From: Hyphomicrobiales bacterium
GTDB lineage: Bacteria; Pseudomonadota; Alphaproteobacteria; Rhizobiales; Beijerinckiaceae
Assembly (NCBI GenBank): GCA_025362655.1
Contig: JANYFM010000021.1
Span: 1-37,222, forward strand
Direction of reading: 5' to 3'
Length of the DNA: 37,222 nt
The notes under the pieces: generated by a model
What the model was told of the DNA's origin: nothing
Databases searched by the model: none
The model's input: the letters and a program-made list of their open reading frames with translations, nothing else
Position numbers and translations under genes: made by a program
Shown here: one piece after another, positions 17,716 to 27,350 of the stretch
How the letters are laid out: each line of letters begins with the position of its first letter
Numbering within the stretch: position 1 is the stretch's first letter

Positions 17716-18294
17716 ATGCCGCACCGCAAACCCTTTATCGTAGGCATTGGCGGGACGACGCGCTCCGGCTCGTCGTCCGAGCAGGCGCTGACGCTGGCGC
17801 TCAAACACGCCGCCGCGGCCGGCGCGGATACCATGCTGTTTGGCAGCGCCGATCTCGTGCAACTGCCGATGTACGATCCGGATCCCGGCGCGATGACTCC
17901 ATCGGGCAAACGGCTGATAGAAATCCTGCGCAGGGCGGACGGCGTCATATTAGCTTCGCCCTGCTATCACGGCGGCGTTTCCGGGCTGATTAAAAACGCC
18001 ATCGATTTCATGGAGGAGATGAACCGCGATGAACGCGTTTATCTCGACGGGCGCGCTGTCGGCCTCATTGCCTGCGGCTACGGCTATCAGGGCCCCGGCC
18101 CGGTGCTGGCGCAATTGCGCCAGACCGCGCACGCCCTGCGCGGCTGGCCGACGCCGCTGGGTGTCGGGGTCAATTCCGCCGTGGTGAAATTTCAGAACAG
18201 CGAATGTTCGGACGCCGCAATCGGCAAACAGATCGAAATCATGGCGCATCAGGTGGCGGAATTCGCGGCGCACCGGATTGCGGCGAAAGGATAA
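17716..18294 (+). CDS. NADPH-dependent FMN reductase family flavoprotein
   Basis: The 192-residue flavodoxin-fold protein has GIGGTTRSGSSSEQAL, which holds the FMN phosphate, and LASPCYHGGVSGLIKNAIDF, the second FMN contact region. Homologues such as SsuE supply reduced flavin to two-component monooxygenases or reduce quinones and azo or chromate compounds. It is the third gene of the plus-strand operon of region A. A luciferase-like monooxygenase that would need reduced FMN is encoded 8 kb away in region B; partnership is only a suggestion. Confidence 0.9.
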   Translation: MPHRKPFIVGIGGTTRSGSSSEQALTLALKHAAAAGADTMLFGSADLVQLPMYDPDPGAMTPSGKRLIEILRRADGVILASPCYHGGVSGLIKNAIDFMEEMNRDERVYLDGRAVGLIACGYGYQGPGPVLAQLRQTAHALRGWPTPLGVGVNSAVVKFQNSECSDAAIGKQIEIMAHQVAEFAAHRIAAKG

Positions 18295-18369
18295 GGCGCG
18301 GAGAGGCTTTTTCCCCGGCCATAACGCGCCGCGGTTCCCGCCACGAGGCGCTCATTGCGGGGCAAAATA

Positions 18370-18897
18370 TCAAGCCACAAGCCGCAGCCGGCAGCGGAAT
18401 TCGCGCGGCGAAGCGAGAGCCCCGCGCAATTGCTCCAAGCTCGATACGCCAGGCGCAATCGCGGCTTTGCGCACGATCAAACCTTCCACCGCGCCCAGAC
18501 CGGGAAACAGCCGCTGGAGCAAAGTCGCCGGCGAGGCACGCAGGATCGCCGCGGCCGGCGCGCGTGTCCGGGCGACGCCGAACATATCGGTGATCTCCTC
18601 AATAAAGCCGGCCTCCGGCGCCCGGCCAGCCCGCAAAATCAGCACAAGATCGCCGCGCGCCGCCGCCAGCCCGGCGGCCAGCACGCTATCGGGCCCTGCG
18701 CTAAGCGCCAGCGCGCAACCCGCATGGTCAGCAATTTCAGCGGCTTGAGCTGTGCCGTTCGTCGCGGCCAGCGTTACATCGCGTATCAGCCCTTCAATAG
18801 CGGCCGGCACCAGCGAGGCAAGCGTGCGCACCATGGCCTCGGGCGAGGCTGAAACGCGAACGCGCCCATCGGATGCGACTATGACAGCAGACAGCAT
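18370..18897 (-). CDS. Short glycosyltransferase-family-2-like protein
   Basis: The 175 residues resemble a shortened GT-A family 2 domain: AAIEGLIRDVTLA, then ADHAGCAL and GLAAARGDLVLILRAG, which corresponds to the region ending in the DxD motif of TIGR04283-like transferases. The DxD itself is replaced by RAGRAP, so catalytic activity is doubtful. Similar genes stand next to PA0069-type radical SAM genes in Rhizobiales, as far as I recall. It is divergent from the radical SAM gene and convergent with the FMN reductase gene. Alternative: an unrelated conserved protein of unknown function. Confidence 0.6.
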   Translation of the reverse strand: MLSAVIVASDGRVRVSASPEAMVRTLASLVPAAIEGLIRDVTLAATNGTAQAAEIADHAGCALALSAGPDSVLAAGLAAARGDLVLILRAGRAPEAGFIEEITDMFGVARTRAPAAAILRASPATLLQRLFPGLGAVEGLIVRKAAIAPGVSSLEQLRGALASPREFRCRLRLVA

Positions 18898-18962
18898 GGC
18901 CTGTGCATATCACGGATTCGAAAGGCGAAAACCGCGTCGCCCCCTTGGTTTTCCACAGCGGC

Positions 18963-18994
18963 TTGACAAAAAAATAAATGTTCCTTATTTGTTC
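18963..18994 (+). promoter_or_regulatory. SOS-type promoter: TTGACA plus LexA box GTTC-N7-GTTC
   Basis: TTGACA at 18963-18968 forms a consensus -35. The direct repeat GTTC (18980-18983), seven bases, GTTC (18991-18994) is an exact match to the LexA box of alphaproteobacteria and covers the -10 region (TTATTT, 16-base spacing). LexA would block this promoter until DNA damage. The radical SAM gene starts at 19038, about 43 bases downstream, so the site also shows that the longer track ORF starting at 18978 is not the real start. Confidence 0.7.
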
Positions 18995-19037
18995 TTTCGT
19001 TCCCTCTTTGTTTCAATCCAGGTTTGGAGCCGGCCCC

Positions 19038-20207
19038 ATGCAAGCGGAGTTATTGAGTTCTGGCTCCGCCCTGCCGCTGATGCCCCGCAATGGGCGTGTG
19101 AACATCGGCGCGCATAATGGCGAGGCTTTCGCCTTGCCGGGAATCGCACCGGCCCGCCGCCATGGCCGCGGCGCGGCGACCAACCGCAGCGGGCGCTTTG
19201 AAAGCGAGGCGCGCGAGGCGCTCGACGACGGCTGGGACAGCCTCGGCGAACTGGAGGCATTGCGCACCGAGGTTACCATCGAGCGCCCCAAGACCATTAT
19301 CACCCGCAATGATTCGCCGGATATATCCTTCGACCGCTCGATCAACCCCTATCGCGGCTGCGAGCATGGCTGCGTTTATTGTTTTGCGCGGCCGACCCAT
19401 GCCTATATGGGCCTCTCGCCAGGGCTCGATTTCGAGACGCGGCTGTTCGTCAAGGACGGCGCGGCGGGACTTCTGGAAAAGGAGCTATCGGCCAAAAATT
19501 ACGTGCCGAAGACGATCGCCATCGGCACCAATACGGACCCCTATCAGCCCCTGGAGCGCAGCCACAGGGTTATGCGTTCGGTGCTTGAGGTGCTGGAGCG
19601 GACCGGACATCCTGTCGGCATCGTCACAAAATCCCACCTTGTCACCCGCGATATCGACATTCTCTCCCGCATGGCGCGGCGCGGACTGGTGAAAGTCGCG
19701 CTCTCCGTGACGACCTTGGACCGCAAACTTGCCCGCCTGATGGAGCCGCGCGCCGCCAGTCCGGAACGGCGGCTGGATGCGATCGCTCAATTGTCGCAGG
19801 CCGGCATTCCCGTCAGCGTCATGGTTGCGCCGGTCATTCCCGCCATCAACGATGCCGAGATCGAGACCATACTTACCCGCGCCCGCGCTTTTGGCGCCAG
19901 CGAGGCGGGATATGTGATGCTGCGGCTGCCGCTGGAGGTTGCGGATTTATTCGGCGAATGGCTCCTGGAGCATTATCCGGACAAACATAAGCGGGTCATG
20001 TCGCTTGTCGGCGATATGCGCGGCGGCAAAGCCTATGATTCCGCCTGGGGGGAACGCATGACCGGCACCGGCCCCCAAGCCTGGATGGTCGGCCGCCGAT
20101 TTGAAACCGCCAGCGCGCGGCTGGGCTTTCGTCAGTCGCGGTTGAAGCTGCGAACCGATCTCTTCACGCCGCCGGCGAAATCTTCAGCGCAGCTCGCGCT
20201 GTTCTAA
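19038..20207 (+). CDS. PA0069-family radical SAM protein (SplB-like)
   Basis: The 389-residue protein has the radical SAM cluster motif C-x3-C-x2-C in GCEHGCVYCFARPTHAY and segments DFETRLFVK and GTNTDPYQPLER typical of the PA0069/Rv2578c group, which is distantly related to spore photoproduct lyase. The reaction is not established for this group. The upstream LexA box suggests a role in the DNA damage response. The ATG at 19038 (MQAELLSSG) is chosen because the track start lies inside the promoter. The order radical SAM, rnhB, ccrM appears in other Rhizobiales, here with two small genes between. Confidence 0.93.
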   Translation: MQAELLSSGSALPLMPRNGRVNIGAHNGEAFALPGIAPARRHGRGAATNRSGRFESEAREALDDGWDSLGELEALRTEVTIERPKTIITRNDSPDISFDRSINPYRGCEHGCVYCFARPTHAYMGLSPGLDFETRLFVKDGAAGLLEKELSAKNYVPKTIAIGTNTDPYQPLERSHRVMRSVLEVLERTGHPVGIVTKSHLVTRDIDILSRMARRGLVKVALSVTTLDRKLARLMEPRAASPERRLDAIAQLSQAGIPVSVMVAPVIPAINDAEIETILTRARAFGASEAGYVMLRLPLEVADLFGEWLLEHYPDKHKRVMSLVGDMRGGKAYDSAWGERMTGTGPQAWMVGRRFETASARLGFRQSRLKLRTDLFTPPAKSSAQLALF

Positions 20208-20284
20208 AACGGCGGACCGGTTCATCCGCATTGTTAAAGCCATCGCCTTAAGTTCAAGCGTTGCGTCGCAGTCAGGAGTCCGCC

Positions 20285-20731
20285 GTGAAGTTTTATCCCG
20301 GTATCACACTCGTCACGCTGGGCGTCGAGAATGTCGAGCGGGCCGGAGCGTTCTATGAGCGGCTTGGCTGGCGGCGGTCCAAGGGGGCGAGCCAAGCGGC
20401 GATTATGTTCTTTGCGCTCAATAATCTGGCGCTGGCGCTGTTTCCCCGCGATGCGTTGGCCGCCGACGCGGGGCTTGATCCCGGCGCCGCCGGGCAGCCG
20501 CGACAATTCAGCGGTGTCACGCTGGCGCAAAATCATGGCAGCCGGAGCGCCGTCGATTCAGTCATTGCCGGCGCGCGCGCGGCGGGCGCGGATATCGTTA
20601 AAACGCCCTGCGATACGGCATGGGGCGGCTATCACGGCGTTTTCGCTGACGCGGACGGCCATATCTGGGAAATATGCCACAACCCGTTTTTTCCTCTGTC
20701 AGCGAATGGCACTGTCACTTTGCCGCCGTAA
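20285..20731 (+). CDS. VOC (glyoxalase/bleomycin resistance) family protein
   Basis: The 148 residues contain two beta-alpha-beta-beta-beta units of the vicinal oxygen chelate fold: ITLVTLGVENVERAGAFYERLGW at the start and GGYHGVFADADGHIWEICHNP at the end. The GHIWEI glutamate is a likely metal ligand. Substrate unknown. GTG at 20285 is preferred over the track ATG because AGGAG lies eight bases before it. It follows the radical SAM gene by 77 bases on the same strand and may be co-transcribed. Confidence 0.85.
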   Translation: MKFYPGITLVTLGVENVERAGAFYERLGWRRSKGASQAAIMFFALNNLALALFPRDALAADAGLDPGAAGQPRQFSGVTLAQNHGSRSAVDSVIAGARAAGADIVKTPCDTAWGGYHGVFADADGHIWEICHNPFFPLSANGTVTLPP

Positions 20732-20741
20732 CCCCGGCGTT

Positions 20742-21284
20742 TCAGGGTTTTGCGGTTCCGATGAACCCGTAACGCGCGGCCAGATACAGGCCGATCGCCG
20801 CGATGAAGGCGAGGCCCACGAGACCGATGAAGCCCCAGTTCTGCTGCGCCGCCGGCGCGCTTGGCGGTGTGTGCCGGGCGGCAATCGCGTAGTTGCGCTG
20901 GGCGGCGCCGTTGGATGCCGGCCCAGCCGGGGTCGCGGGACCGCGGCCCTCAAGGGTCGCTTCGGCCAGATGCAGGTAGGTCGCAAGGCGGCGGGGCGTG
21001 CTCTCGCCGATAATATAGGAGGCGAGTTCGCTCTCCTGGGGTTCGCGGCTCTTGGCTTTGTTGAAGGCGATCAGCCAGTCGTGCTTGTTTTGCTTGTAGA
21101 TCGAATAAGCCACGAGGCCGACAATGTCTGTGTCGGCTTTGACGAGATTGCCGAAGACGGCATTGCGGTCGGAATCGCCTTCATCCGCCTCCGGATGAAA
21201 ATCAGCGGCTCCGGTCGCTGCGGCGCCTCCGGTTGAAGCGGCGGCTTGCAGCGCGGCCTGATCCAGGCTTTCGTTCTTCGTCAT
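20742..21284 (-). CDS. Tail-anchored membrane protein of unknown function
   Basis: The 180 residues have a disordered acidic N-terminus, a conserved-looking core (LVAYSIYKQNKHDWLIAF) followed by a Pro/Ala-rich linker, and one membrane segment at the C-terminus (GFIGLVGLAFIAAIGLYLAA). No signal peptide is present, so the protein is probably anchored by its tail with the core in the cytoplasm. I have a vague memory of the core in other alphaproteobacterial proteins but no function. The ATG at 21284 starts MTKNESLDQ; the track start adds 23 residues. It is divergent from rnhB. Confidence 0.7.
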   Translation of the reverse strand: MTKNESLDQAALQAAASTGGAAATGAADFHPEADEGDSDRNAVFGNLVKADTDIVGLVAYSIYKQNKHDWLIAFNKAKSREPQESELASYIIGESTPRRLATYLHLAEATLEGRGPATPAGPASNGAAQRNYAIAARHTPPSAPAAQQNWGFIGLVGLAFIAAIGLYLAARYGFIGTAKP

Positions 21285-21380
21285 CTTCGCAACTCCCGTT
21301 AATGCCTCAACGCTTCCTTGGGCCGGCCCCGACGCTGCCGCAAGCGGCTTCACGCCTGATGCGGCGCTTCCCTATAGGAT

Positions 21381-21409
21381 AAAACGCTGGGCTCAAACAC
21401 CGGCGTTTT
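21381..21409. promoter_or_regulatory. Hairpin in the leader between the tail-anchored gene and rnhB
   Basis: AAAACGCTGG (21381-21390) and CCGGCGTTTT (21400-21409) form a ten-pair stem with one mismatch or G-U pair. A TATAGG motif lies just upstream at about 21373. The stretch could be an operator or an RNA hairpin in the rnhB leader; nothing else is recognised in these 185 bases. Confidence 0.35.
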
Positions 21410-21469
21410 CGCCATGCGCGAACCGCCAACACGATGGAATGGGTTGCCCGTGGCGCCAGAGGAATGCGA

Positions 21470-22114
21470 ATGCCGTCCATAAGCCGCCTGCCGACCGCAA
21501 AGCCGGACTTCGTTTTAGAGCGCGCGCTCATACAGCGGGGCCTTTGGCCGGCTGCGGGCGTTGATGAGGCCGGCCGCGGCCCCCTCGCGGGTCCTGTCGC
21601 GGCGGCGGCGGTTATACTTAACCCCGGCAATTTGCCCCCGGGGCTGGATGATTCCAAAAAGCTCAGCCCCGCCCGCCGCGATGCGCTCTATGAAGAAATC
21701 TTCGCCCGGGCGCTGGCGGTTAGCGTCTCGCTTGCGCCGGCGGGCGAAATTGACCTGCTCAACATTCGCGCGGCAAGCCTGCTCGCCATGCGCCGCGCGC
21801 TGGCCGGACTGGCGGTTGAGCCGGTCCACGCGCTGATCGACGGCAATGCCGTGCCGCCCGGTCTCGTCTGCGGCGCGCAGGCGATCATCCGGGGCGATGC
21901 GCGCAGCCTATCCATCGCGGCAGCCTCTATTATCGCAAAAGTCACGCGCGACCGGGCGATGCTGCGGCTTGACCGCGAATATCCGCTTTATGGTTTCGCC
22001 CGGCATTTCGGCTACCCCACCGCCGCGCACCGTTCCGCCTTGGCCGCGCACGGCCCGTGCCCATTTCACCGCGCTTCTTTTGCCCCGGTGCGCGCCGCGC
22101 TAACCCGGTCTTAA
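21470..22114 (+). CDS. rnhB: Ribonuclease HII
   Basis: RNase HII cuts RNA in RNA/DNA hybrids and starts ribonucleotide excision. The 214 residues begin with the catalytic signature [14 protein letters not shown] and contain [23 protein letters not shown] and [14 protein letters not shown] with the later acidic residues, ending [21 protein letters not shown]. Start choice: ATG at 21470 follows AGAGGA; two earlier ATGs (21464, 21434) are possible. It lies 158 bases upstream of ccrM, as in several Rhizobiales, and a CtrA-like site overlaps its last codons. Confidence 0.95.
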   Translation: MPSISRLPTAKPDFVLERALIQRGLWPAAGVDEAGRGPLAGPVAAAAVILNPGNLPPGLDDSKKLSPARRDALYEEIFARALAVSVSLAPAGEIDLLNIRAASLLAMRRALAGLAVEPVHALIDGNAVPPGLVCGAQAIIRGDARSLSIAAASIIAKVTRDRAMLRLDREYPLYGFARHFGYPTAAHRSALAAHGPCPFHRASFAPVRAALTRS

Positions 22115-22115
22115 C
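22100..22115 (+). promoter_or_regulatory. CtrA-like site upstream of ccrM
   Basis: CTAA-CCCGGTC-TTAAC matches the CtrA consensus TTAA-N7-TTAAC at all but one base. TTAACT at 22111 could serve as the -35 region with a -10-like taaat near 22136. In Caulobacter ccrM is activated by CtrA, so the position is plausible. A near-perfect 16-bp palindrome (cttgagaattcttaag, 22152-22167) follows and is unexplained. Confidence 0.4.
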
Positions 22116-22209
22116 TTTGTTTCGGGCGGGGTTGGTAAATGCTTGTGAAAGCTTGAGAATTCTTAAGAAAGGCGTCCGAAAAAGGGACAGCATTTTATCG
22201 GAGCCCTAA

Positions 22210-23454
<1,245 letters not shown>

Positions 23455-23464
23455 ACCTTTTCGC

Positions 23465-24709
23465 TCAACCCTTGCCCGTCTTCGCCGTTTTGGCATCGCG
23501 CTTGGCGAGCGTGCGCAGCCGCAGCGCGTTGAGCTTGATAAAGCCGGCGGCGTCGAGATGGTCATAGGCGACCGCGCCCTCCTCGAAGGTGACGAGGTCC
23601 TGATCGTACAGCGAGAACGGCGATTGCCGCCCGGTGACGCTCACATTGCCTTTGTAGAGCTTCAGCCGCACGCGGCCGGTTACCTTCTGTTGGCTGCGGT
23701 CGATCAACGCCTGGAGCATTTCGCGCTCCGGCGAAAACCAGAATCCGTTGTAAATGATCTCGGCGTATTTCGGCATCAGCTCGTCTTTGAGATGGGCCGC
23801 GCCGCGGTCCAGCGTGATTGATTCGATGCCGCGGTGCGCCTGCAAAAGAATCGTTCCGCCCGGCGTCTCGTAAACGCCGCGTGATTTCATGCCGACGAAA
23901 CGGTTCTCGACGAGATCGAGCCGGCCGATGCCGTTGGCGCGGCCGAGTTCATTCAGCTTTGTCAGCAGCGCGGCGGGCGAGAGCTTCACTCCATCGACGG
24001 CGACCGGATCGCCTTTTTCGAAATCAATGGCGATTTCCGTGACTTTGTCGGGCGCATCCTGCGGGGCGATTGTCCGCATATGCACATATTCCGGCGGCTC
24101 CGCCCACGGGTCCTCCAGCACCTTGCCCTCGGAGGAGGAGTGCAGGAGATTGGCATCCACGGAAAAGGGAGCCTCGCCGCGCTTGTCCTTGGCGATGGGA
24201 ATTTGATGCGCCTCTGCAAAAGCGATCAGCGATTCCCGGCTTTTGTATTCCCACTCCCGCCACGGCGCGATCACCTTGATGTCTGGCTCCAGCGCGTAAT
24301 AGCCAAGCTCAAACCGCACTTGGTCATTGCCTTTGCCGGTCGCGCCGTGGGAGACCGCGTCGGCGCCGACTTTGCGGGCGATCTCAATCTGCTTTTTGGC
24401 GATCAGCGGACGCGCGATGGAGGTGCCCAGCAGATACAGCCCCTCATATTGCGCATTGGCGCGGAACATCGGGAAAACATAGTCGCGGACAAATTCCTCG
24501 CGCAGATCCTCGATGAAAATATGCTCGGGCTTGATGCCCATCAGCAGCGCTTTTTCACGCGCGGGCGCCAGCTCCTCGCCCTGGCCGAGATCGGCTGTGA
24601 AGGTGACGACCTCGCAGCCATAGGTGGTTTGCAGCCATTTCAGGATGATCGACGTGTCGAGCCCGCCGGAATAAGCGAGGACCACGCGTTTGATATGCTT
24701 TTGCGCCAT
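23465..24709 (-). CDS. argG: Argininosuccinate synthase
   Basis: ArgG joins citrulline and aspartate with ATP in arginine synthesis. The 414 residues start with [18 protein letters not shown], the PP-loop that binds ATP, and contain [19 protein letters not shown], the citrulline/aspartate site, and [19 protein letters not shown] near the C-terminus. The track ORF runs 182 codons further into the PAP2 gene; ATG at 24709 ([16 protein letters not shown]) is the family start. The gene is monocistronic in appearance, with a candidate promoter in the end of the upstream PAP2 gene. Confidence 0.98.
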   Translation of the reverse strand: MAQKHIKRVVLAYSGGLDTSIILKWLQTTYGCEVVTFTADLGQGEELAPAREKALLMGIKPEHIFIEDLREEFVRDYVFPMFRANAQYEGLYLLGTSIARPLIAKKQIEIARKVGADAVSHGATGKGNDQVRFELGYYALEPDIKVIAPWREWEYKSRESLIAFAEAHQIPIAKDKRGEAPFSVDANLLHSSSEGKVLEDPWAEPPEYVHMRTIAPQDAPDKVTEIAIDFEKGDPVAVDGVKLSPAALLTKLNELGRANGIGRLDLVENRFVGMKSRGVYETPGGTILLQAHRGIESITLDRGAAHLKDELMPKYAEIIYNGFWFSPEREMLQALIDRSQQKVTGRVRLKLYKGNVSVTGRQSPFSLYDQDLVTFEEGAVAYDHLDAAGFIKLNALRLRTLAKRDAKTAKTGKG

Positions 24710-24758
24710 TTTATCCGCTCGTTTGAAAGGGCGGGGCCGCCGCCTGAAATCGGGCCGG

Positions 24759-24786
24759 ACTATAGTCAGGGCTTTCGATCCCGCAA
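24759..24786 (-). promoter_or_regulatory. Candidate argG promoter
   Basis: On the minus strand TTGCGG (24786-24781) is followed after 16 bases by TATAGT (24764-24759), about 50 bases before the argG start codon. The -10 lies in a perfect ten-base palindrome, gactatagtc (24758-24767), overlapping the PAP2 stop codon. Confidence 0.45.
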
Positions 24787-25434
24787 ACCCCGGAAAATCA
24801 AGCCATGCAGAATTTGCAGCAAAAGCAGGGTGATCAGCCCGGCCAGCACGATATCTGACAGAAAATGCCCGCCGTAAGCCATGCGCAACAGGCCTGTCAG
24901 CGCGCCAAAAACGACCGCCCCGGCGATGGCGGGCGCGCGCCAGGGCGGCGGCGCGAGACTGGCCGGGCCGATTAGCCAAAATCCGGCGGAAGTCTCTCCG
25001 GACACAAATGAGCAGTTCTTTTTGCAGGCGCCATCCACCGCGTTGATGGGCCGGAAATCGAAATTGCCGCCGAATTCCTTCAAATGGACCGGGCGCGGCC
25101 TGTGCCAATGATCCTTGAGGCCTAGGTTGACGACGAGCCCGGGGCCGATCGCCATCGATAAGACGATGAAAACAACGGCGCGGTTTGACGGGATCAGCGC
25201 CGCGGGCAGGCCGACCTTCGGGCCAAGCCACCAAGCCAGCGGAAAGGCCGCGCACACCGCAAGCGGCAGAGTATAGAAAATTCCGCGCAGGACCCGTGAT
25301 GCGGGGCTTGCGCCGATAAAGGCATTATCGAAAAACAGGCGCGCGGCCGTCAAATCGATTTCGGGATCGCGGATGAAAAGCCCCGCGGCGGCGAGCGTCA
25401 ACAGCAGCGTGATGATGAATGCATTGCGCGACAA
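24766..25434 (-). CDS. PAP2-superfamily membrane phosphatase
   Basis: The 222-residue protein has five or six membrane segments and the three PAP2 motifs: KDHWHRPRP (107-115), SFVSGET (142-148) and [11 protein letters not shown] (184-194). Motif 2 normally ends in His (SGH); here it is Glu. Members remove phosphate from lipids such as undecaprenyl diphosphate, phosphatidic acid or lipid A. The start is taken as TTG at 25434 because GGAGG stands seven bases before it; the longer track ORF from 25548 overlaps the Uma2 gene and adds no family sequence. It lies upstream of argG on the same strand. Confidence 0.82.
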   Translation of the reverse strand: MSRNAFIITLLLTLAAAGLFIRDPEIDLTAARLFFDNAFIGASPASRVLRGIFYTLPLAVCAAFPLAWWLGPKVGLPAALIPSNRAVVFIVLSMAIGPGLVVNLGLKDHWHRPRPVHLKEFGGNFDFRPINAVDGACKKNCSFVSGETSAGFWLIGPASLAPPPWRAPAIAGAVVFGALTGLLRMAYGGHFLSDIVLAGLITLLLLQILHGLIFRGLRDRKP

Positions 25435-25495
25435 GGAGGCCTCCGGATGGCGGGAGGCATAGTGGATCGCGCCGGGCGTTACAATAAAGCTGCTT

Positions 25496-26113
25496 TTAGT
25501 CTTCGTCGTTCGCGGGAACGAGGCCGATGTCGGCGAGGCGCACCGCAAGCTCCGGCGCGAGCGCCGGCGTCAGCATTTGCGAGGGAGGCTCATCAACAAC
25601 ATGCGCATAGCCTTCCGCCGCAAGGCGGCGGTGCACGCGGGTCACCAGCGTCTTGGCGTTGATAACCCAGACCTCGCGCACGCCAAAGGCGGCATAGATT
25701 CCGATTTTGCGCCCGAGGTCATAAATCAGGCTGGTGTCGGCGACTTCGATGGCGAGCAGAAGCTCCGGGCCTGTGACAGCTTCCGGCGCGAGCCCTTTGC
25801 GAAACACACAGAAATCCGGCTCAAGGAACGAATTGTCGTCGAGATGCAGCGTTGTTTCCGGAACGACCTCCAGATTTGCCGGCACGACGCTCAAAAAGAA
25901 GGGAAGCAACTGCCTCTTTATCCATTCATGGCGGGCGCCTTTTGGTGACATTGGCACAATCTCCCCGCCAACCAGCTCAATCCGTTCGTTGTCAGCAAGG
26001 ATGCCGGCACGGACCATGCTCTCGATTTCCGCGACGCTCCACGCGCGGCGCTCCATTCCCTCGGCGGCGCGGGTGGTTTTGCGGGGCGGGCTGGGGCGGA
26101 AGACCTCGTTCAT
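25496..26113 (-). CDS. Uma2 family (DUF820) putative PD-(D/E)XK endonuclease
   Basis: The 205-residue protein shows the Uma2 pattern: WSVAEIESMVRAGIL, ERIELVGGEIVPMSPKG, then the nuclease core LEPDFCVFR ... LLLAIEVADTSLIYDLGRKIGIYAAFGVREVWVI with D, E and K in the expected order. The role of the family is unsettled; it is abundant in cyanobacteria and also found in alphaproteobacteria, often scattered as single genes. ATG at 26113 is chosen over GTG at 26122. It is divergent from the region B operon. Confidence 0.88.
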   Translation of the reverse strand: MNEVFRPSPPRKTTRAAEGMERRAWSVAEIESMVRAGILADNERIELVGGEIVPMSPKGARHEWIKRQLLPFFLSVVPANLEVVPETTLHLDDNSFLEPDFCVFRKGLAPEAVTGPELLLAIEVADTSLIYDLGRKIGIYAAFGVREVWVINAKTLVTRVHRRLAAEGYAHVVDEPPSQMLTPALAPELAVRLADIGLVPANDED

Positions 26114-26221
26114 GGAGGGCACTTTATCACGGCCAAAGACCTTTTTGAACCCTGGCGGTCGCCCCCTTTCCCCTTTCCCCGTTCCGGCCCTATAGTCTTT
26201 CGCTCACAGGAACCTCCAGCA

Positions 26222-27310
26222 ATGAAATTCGCGCATTTCTCTCACGTCTGGGCGAAACCGCTGATGACCCCGCACCAGCGTTACGAGCAGCTATGGCGGG
26301 AGCTTCAGCTCTGCGACGAGACGGACTTCGACTACGCTTTTTGCGTCGAACATCATTTCCGCCCCGATGAGAGCCTGATGTCTTCGCCCTCGCTGTTCTG
26401 TGTCGGCGCGGGAGCCCGCACGAAGCGGCTGCGCATCGGCCCGATGGGCTACATAGTTCCGCTCTACAATCCGCTGCGCCTCGTCGAGGAAATCGCCATC
26501 GTCGATCAGATGCTCGGCGGGCGCATGGAGCTGGGCCTCGTGCCGGGCATCACTCCCTCTTATTTCATACCCTTCGGCATTGACCACGACGCGCGCAAAT
26601 CGCCGACGCTGGAATTCATTCCCTATATGCGCGCCGCTTTCGGCGAAAAGCAGCCGTTCTCTTTTGAGGGCAAAATTCTCAAAACCAAAAGCGCCAAAAT
26701 CGCGGTGCAGCCGATGCAGAAACCGCACCCGGAGGTGTGGATGCAGAGCCGCGACCCCGCGACACTGGAGTTCTGCGCGGCCAACGGCATCAATACCGGG
26801 TATTTCATCGTGTTTCCGCGCCTTCAGGCGGCGGAGCGCTATCGCAAATATATAGCGGACTGGCAAAAAGCGGGCTGGACGCGCAAGCCAAAGATCGCCT
26901 ATTCGCTCCCCGTCTATGTCGATGAAACCGATGAGGCCGCGATCGGCAAGGCTTTGTTCCGCGCCAGCCGCGCCTATGAGGGATTTCTCAAAGAGCCAGA
27001 GCCCGGCGAGACTTTCGAGCAGAGGCTGGAGATATTCGCCGACATGTTCATCCAGCGCGGCGAGCCCGGCGCGGCGCAAAATATGCGCAACATTTTCGAT
27101 CCGGACTATCTCATGAAAAACAATCTTATTTTCATAGGCTCGCCGAAAACCGTGGCGGAGAAAATCCACAAAGCGGCGGAGGAGGGGCTTTTCAACACCT
27201 TCCTCGGCGAGTTTAATTTCTCGGACCTGCCCGAAGAGGACCTGATGCGCTCGATCCGGCTGTTCGGCGCGAAGGTGATACCCGCGCTGCGGGACTACGA
27301 GCCTTTTTGA
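26222..27310 (+). CDS. LLM-class flavin-dependent monooxygenase (luciferase-like)
   Basis: The 362-residue TIM-barrel protein has CVEHHFRPDES, IGPMGYIVPLYNPLRLVEEIAIVDQMLGGRMELGLVPG and the late GSPKTVAEKIHKAAEEG typical of bacterial luciferase-like oxygenases, which use reduced FMN and O2. Substrate unknown. An AGGA site precedes the ATG, and a TATAGT sequence at 26191 could be the -10 of the operon. It heads a six-gene plus-strand operon (26222-31596). The FMN reductase in region A might supply reduced flavin. Confidence 0.92.
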   Translation: MKFAHFSHVWAKPLMTPHQRYEQLWRELQLCDETDFDYAFCVEHHFRPDESLMSSPSLFCVGAGARTKRLRIGPMGYIVPLYNPLRLVEEIAIVDQMLGGRMELGLVPGITPSYFIPFGIDHDARKSPTLEFIPYMRAAFGEKQPFSFEGKILKTKSAKIAVQPMQKPHPEVWMQSRDPATLEFCAANGINTGYFIVFPRLQAAERYRKYIADWQKAGWTRKPKIAYSLPVYVDETDEAAIGKALFRASRAYEGFLKEPEPGETFEQRLEIFADMFIQRGEPGAAQNMRNIFDPDYLMKNNLIFIGSPKTVAEKIHKAAEEGLFNTFLGEFNFSDLPEEDLMRSIRLFGAKVIPALRDYEPF

Positions 27311-27350
27311 CCGCCGCGTCCGGCGGAACGATAAACCCGGGGGGGAAAAC

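Noticed and set aside
18978-19037. Upstream start of the radical SAM gene
   Set aside because: The ATG lies inside the promoter/LexA box; the start at 19038 fits the family.
24710-25255. 182-codon extension of argG in the ORF track
   Set aside because: It is a shadow frame of the PAP2 gene; ArgG proteins begin near [16 protein letters not shown].
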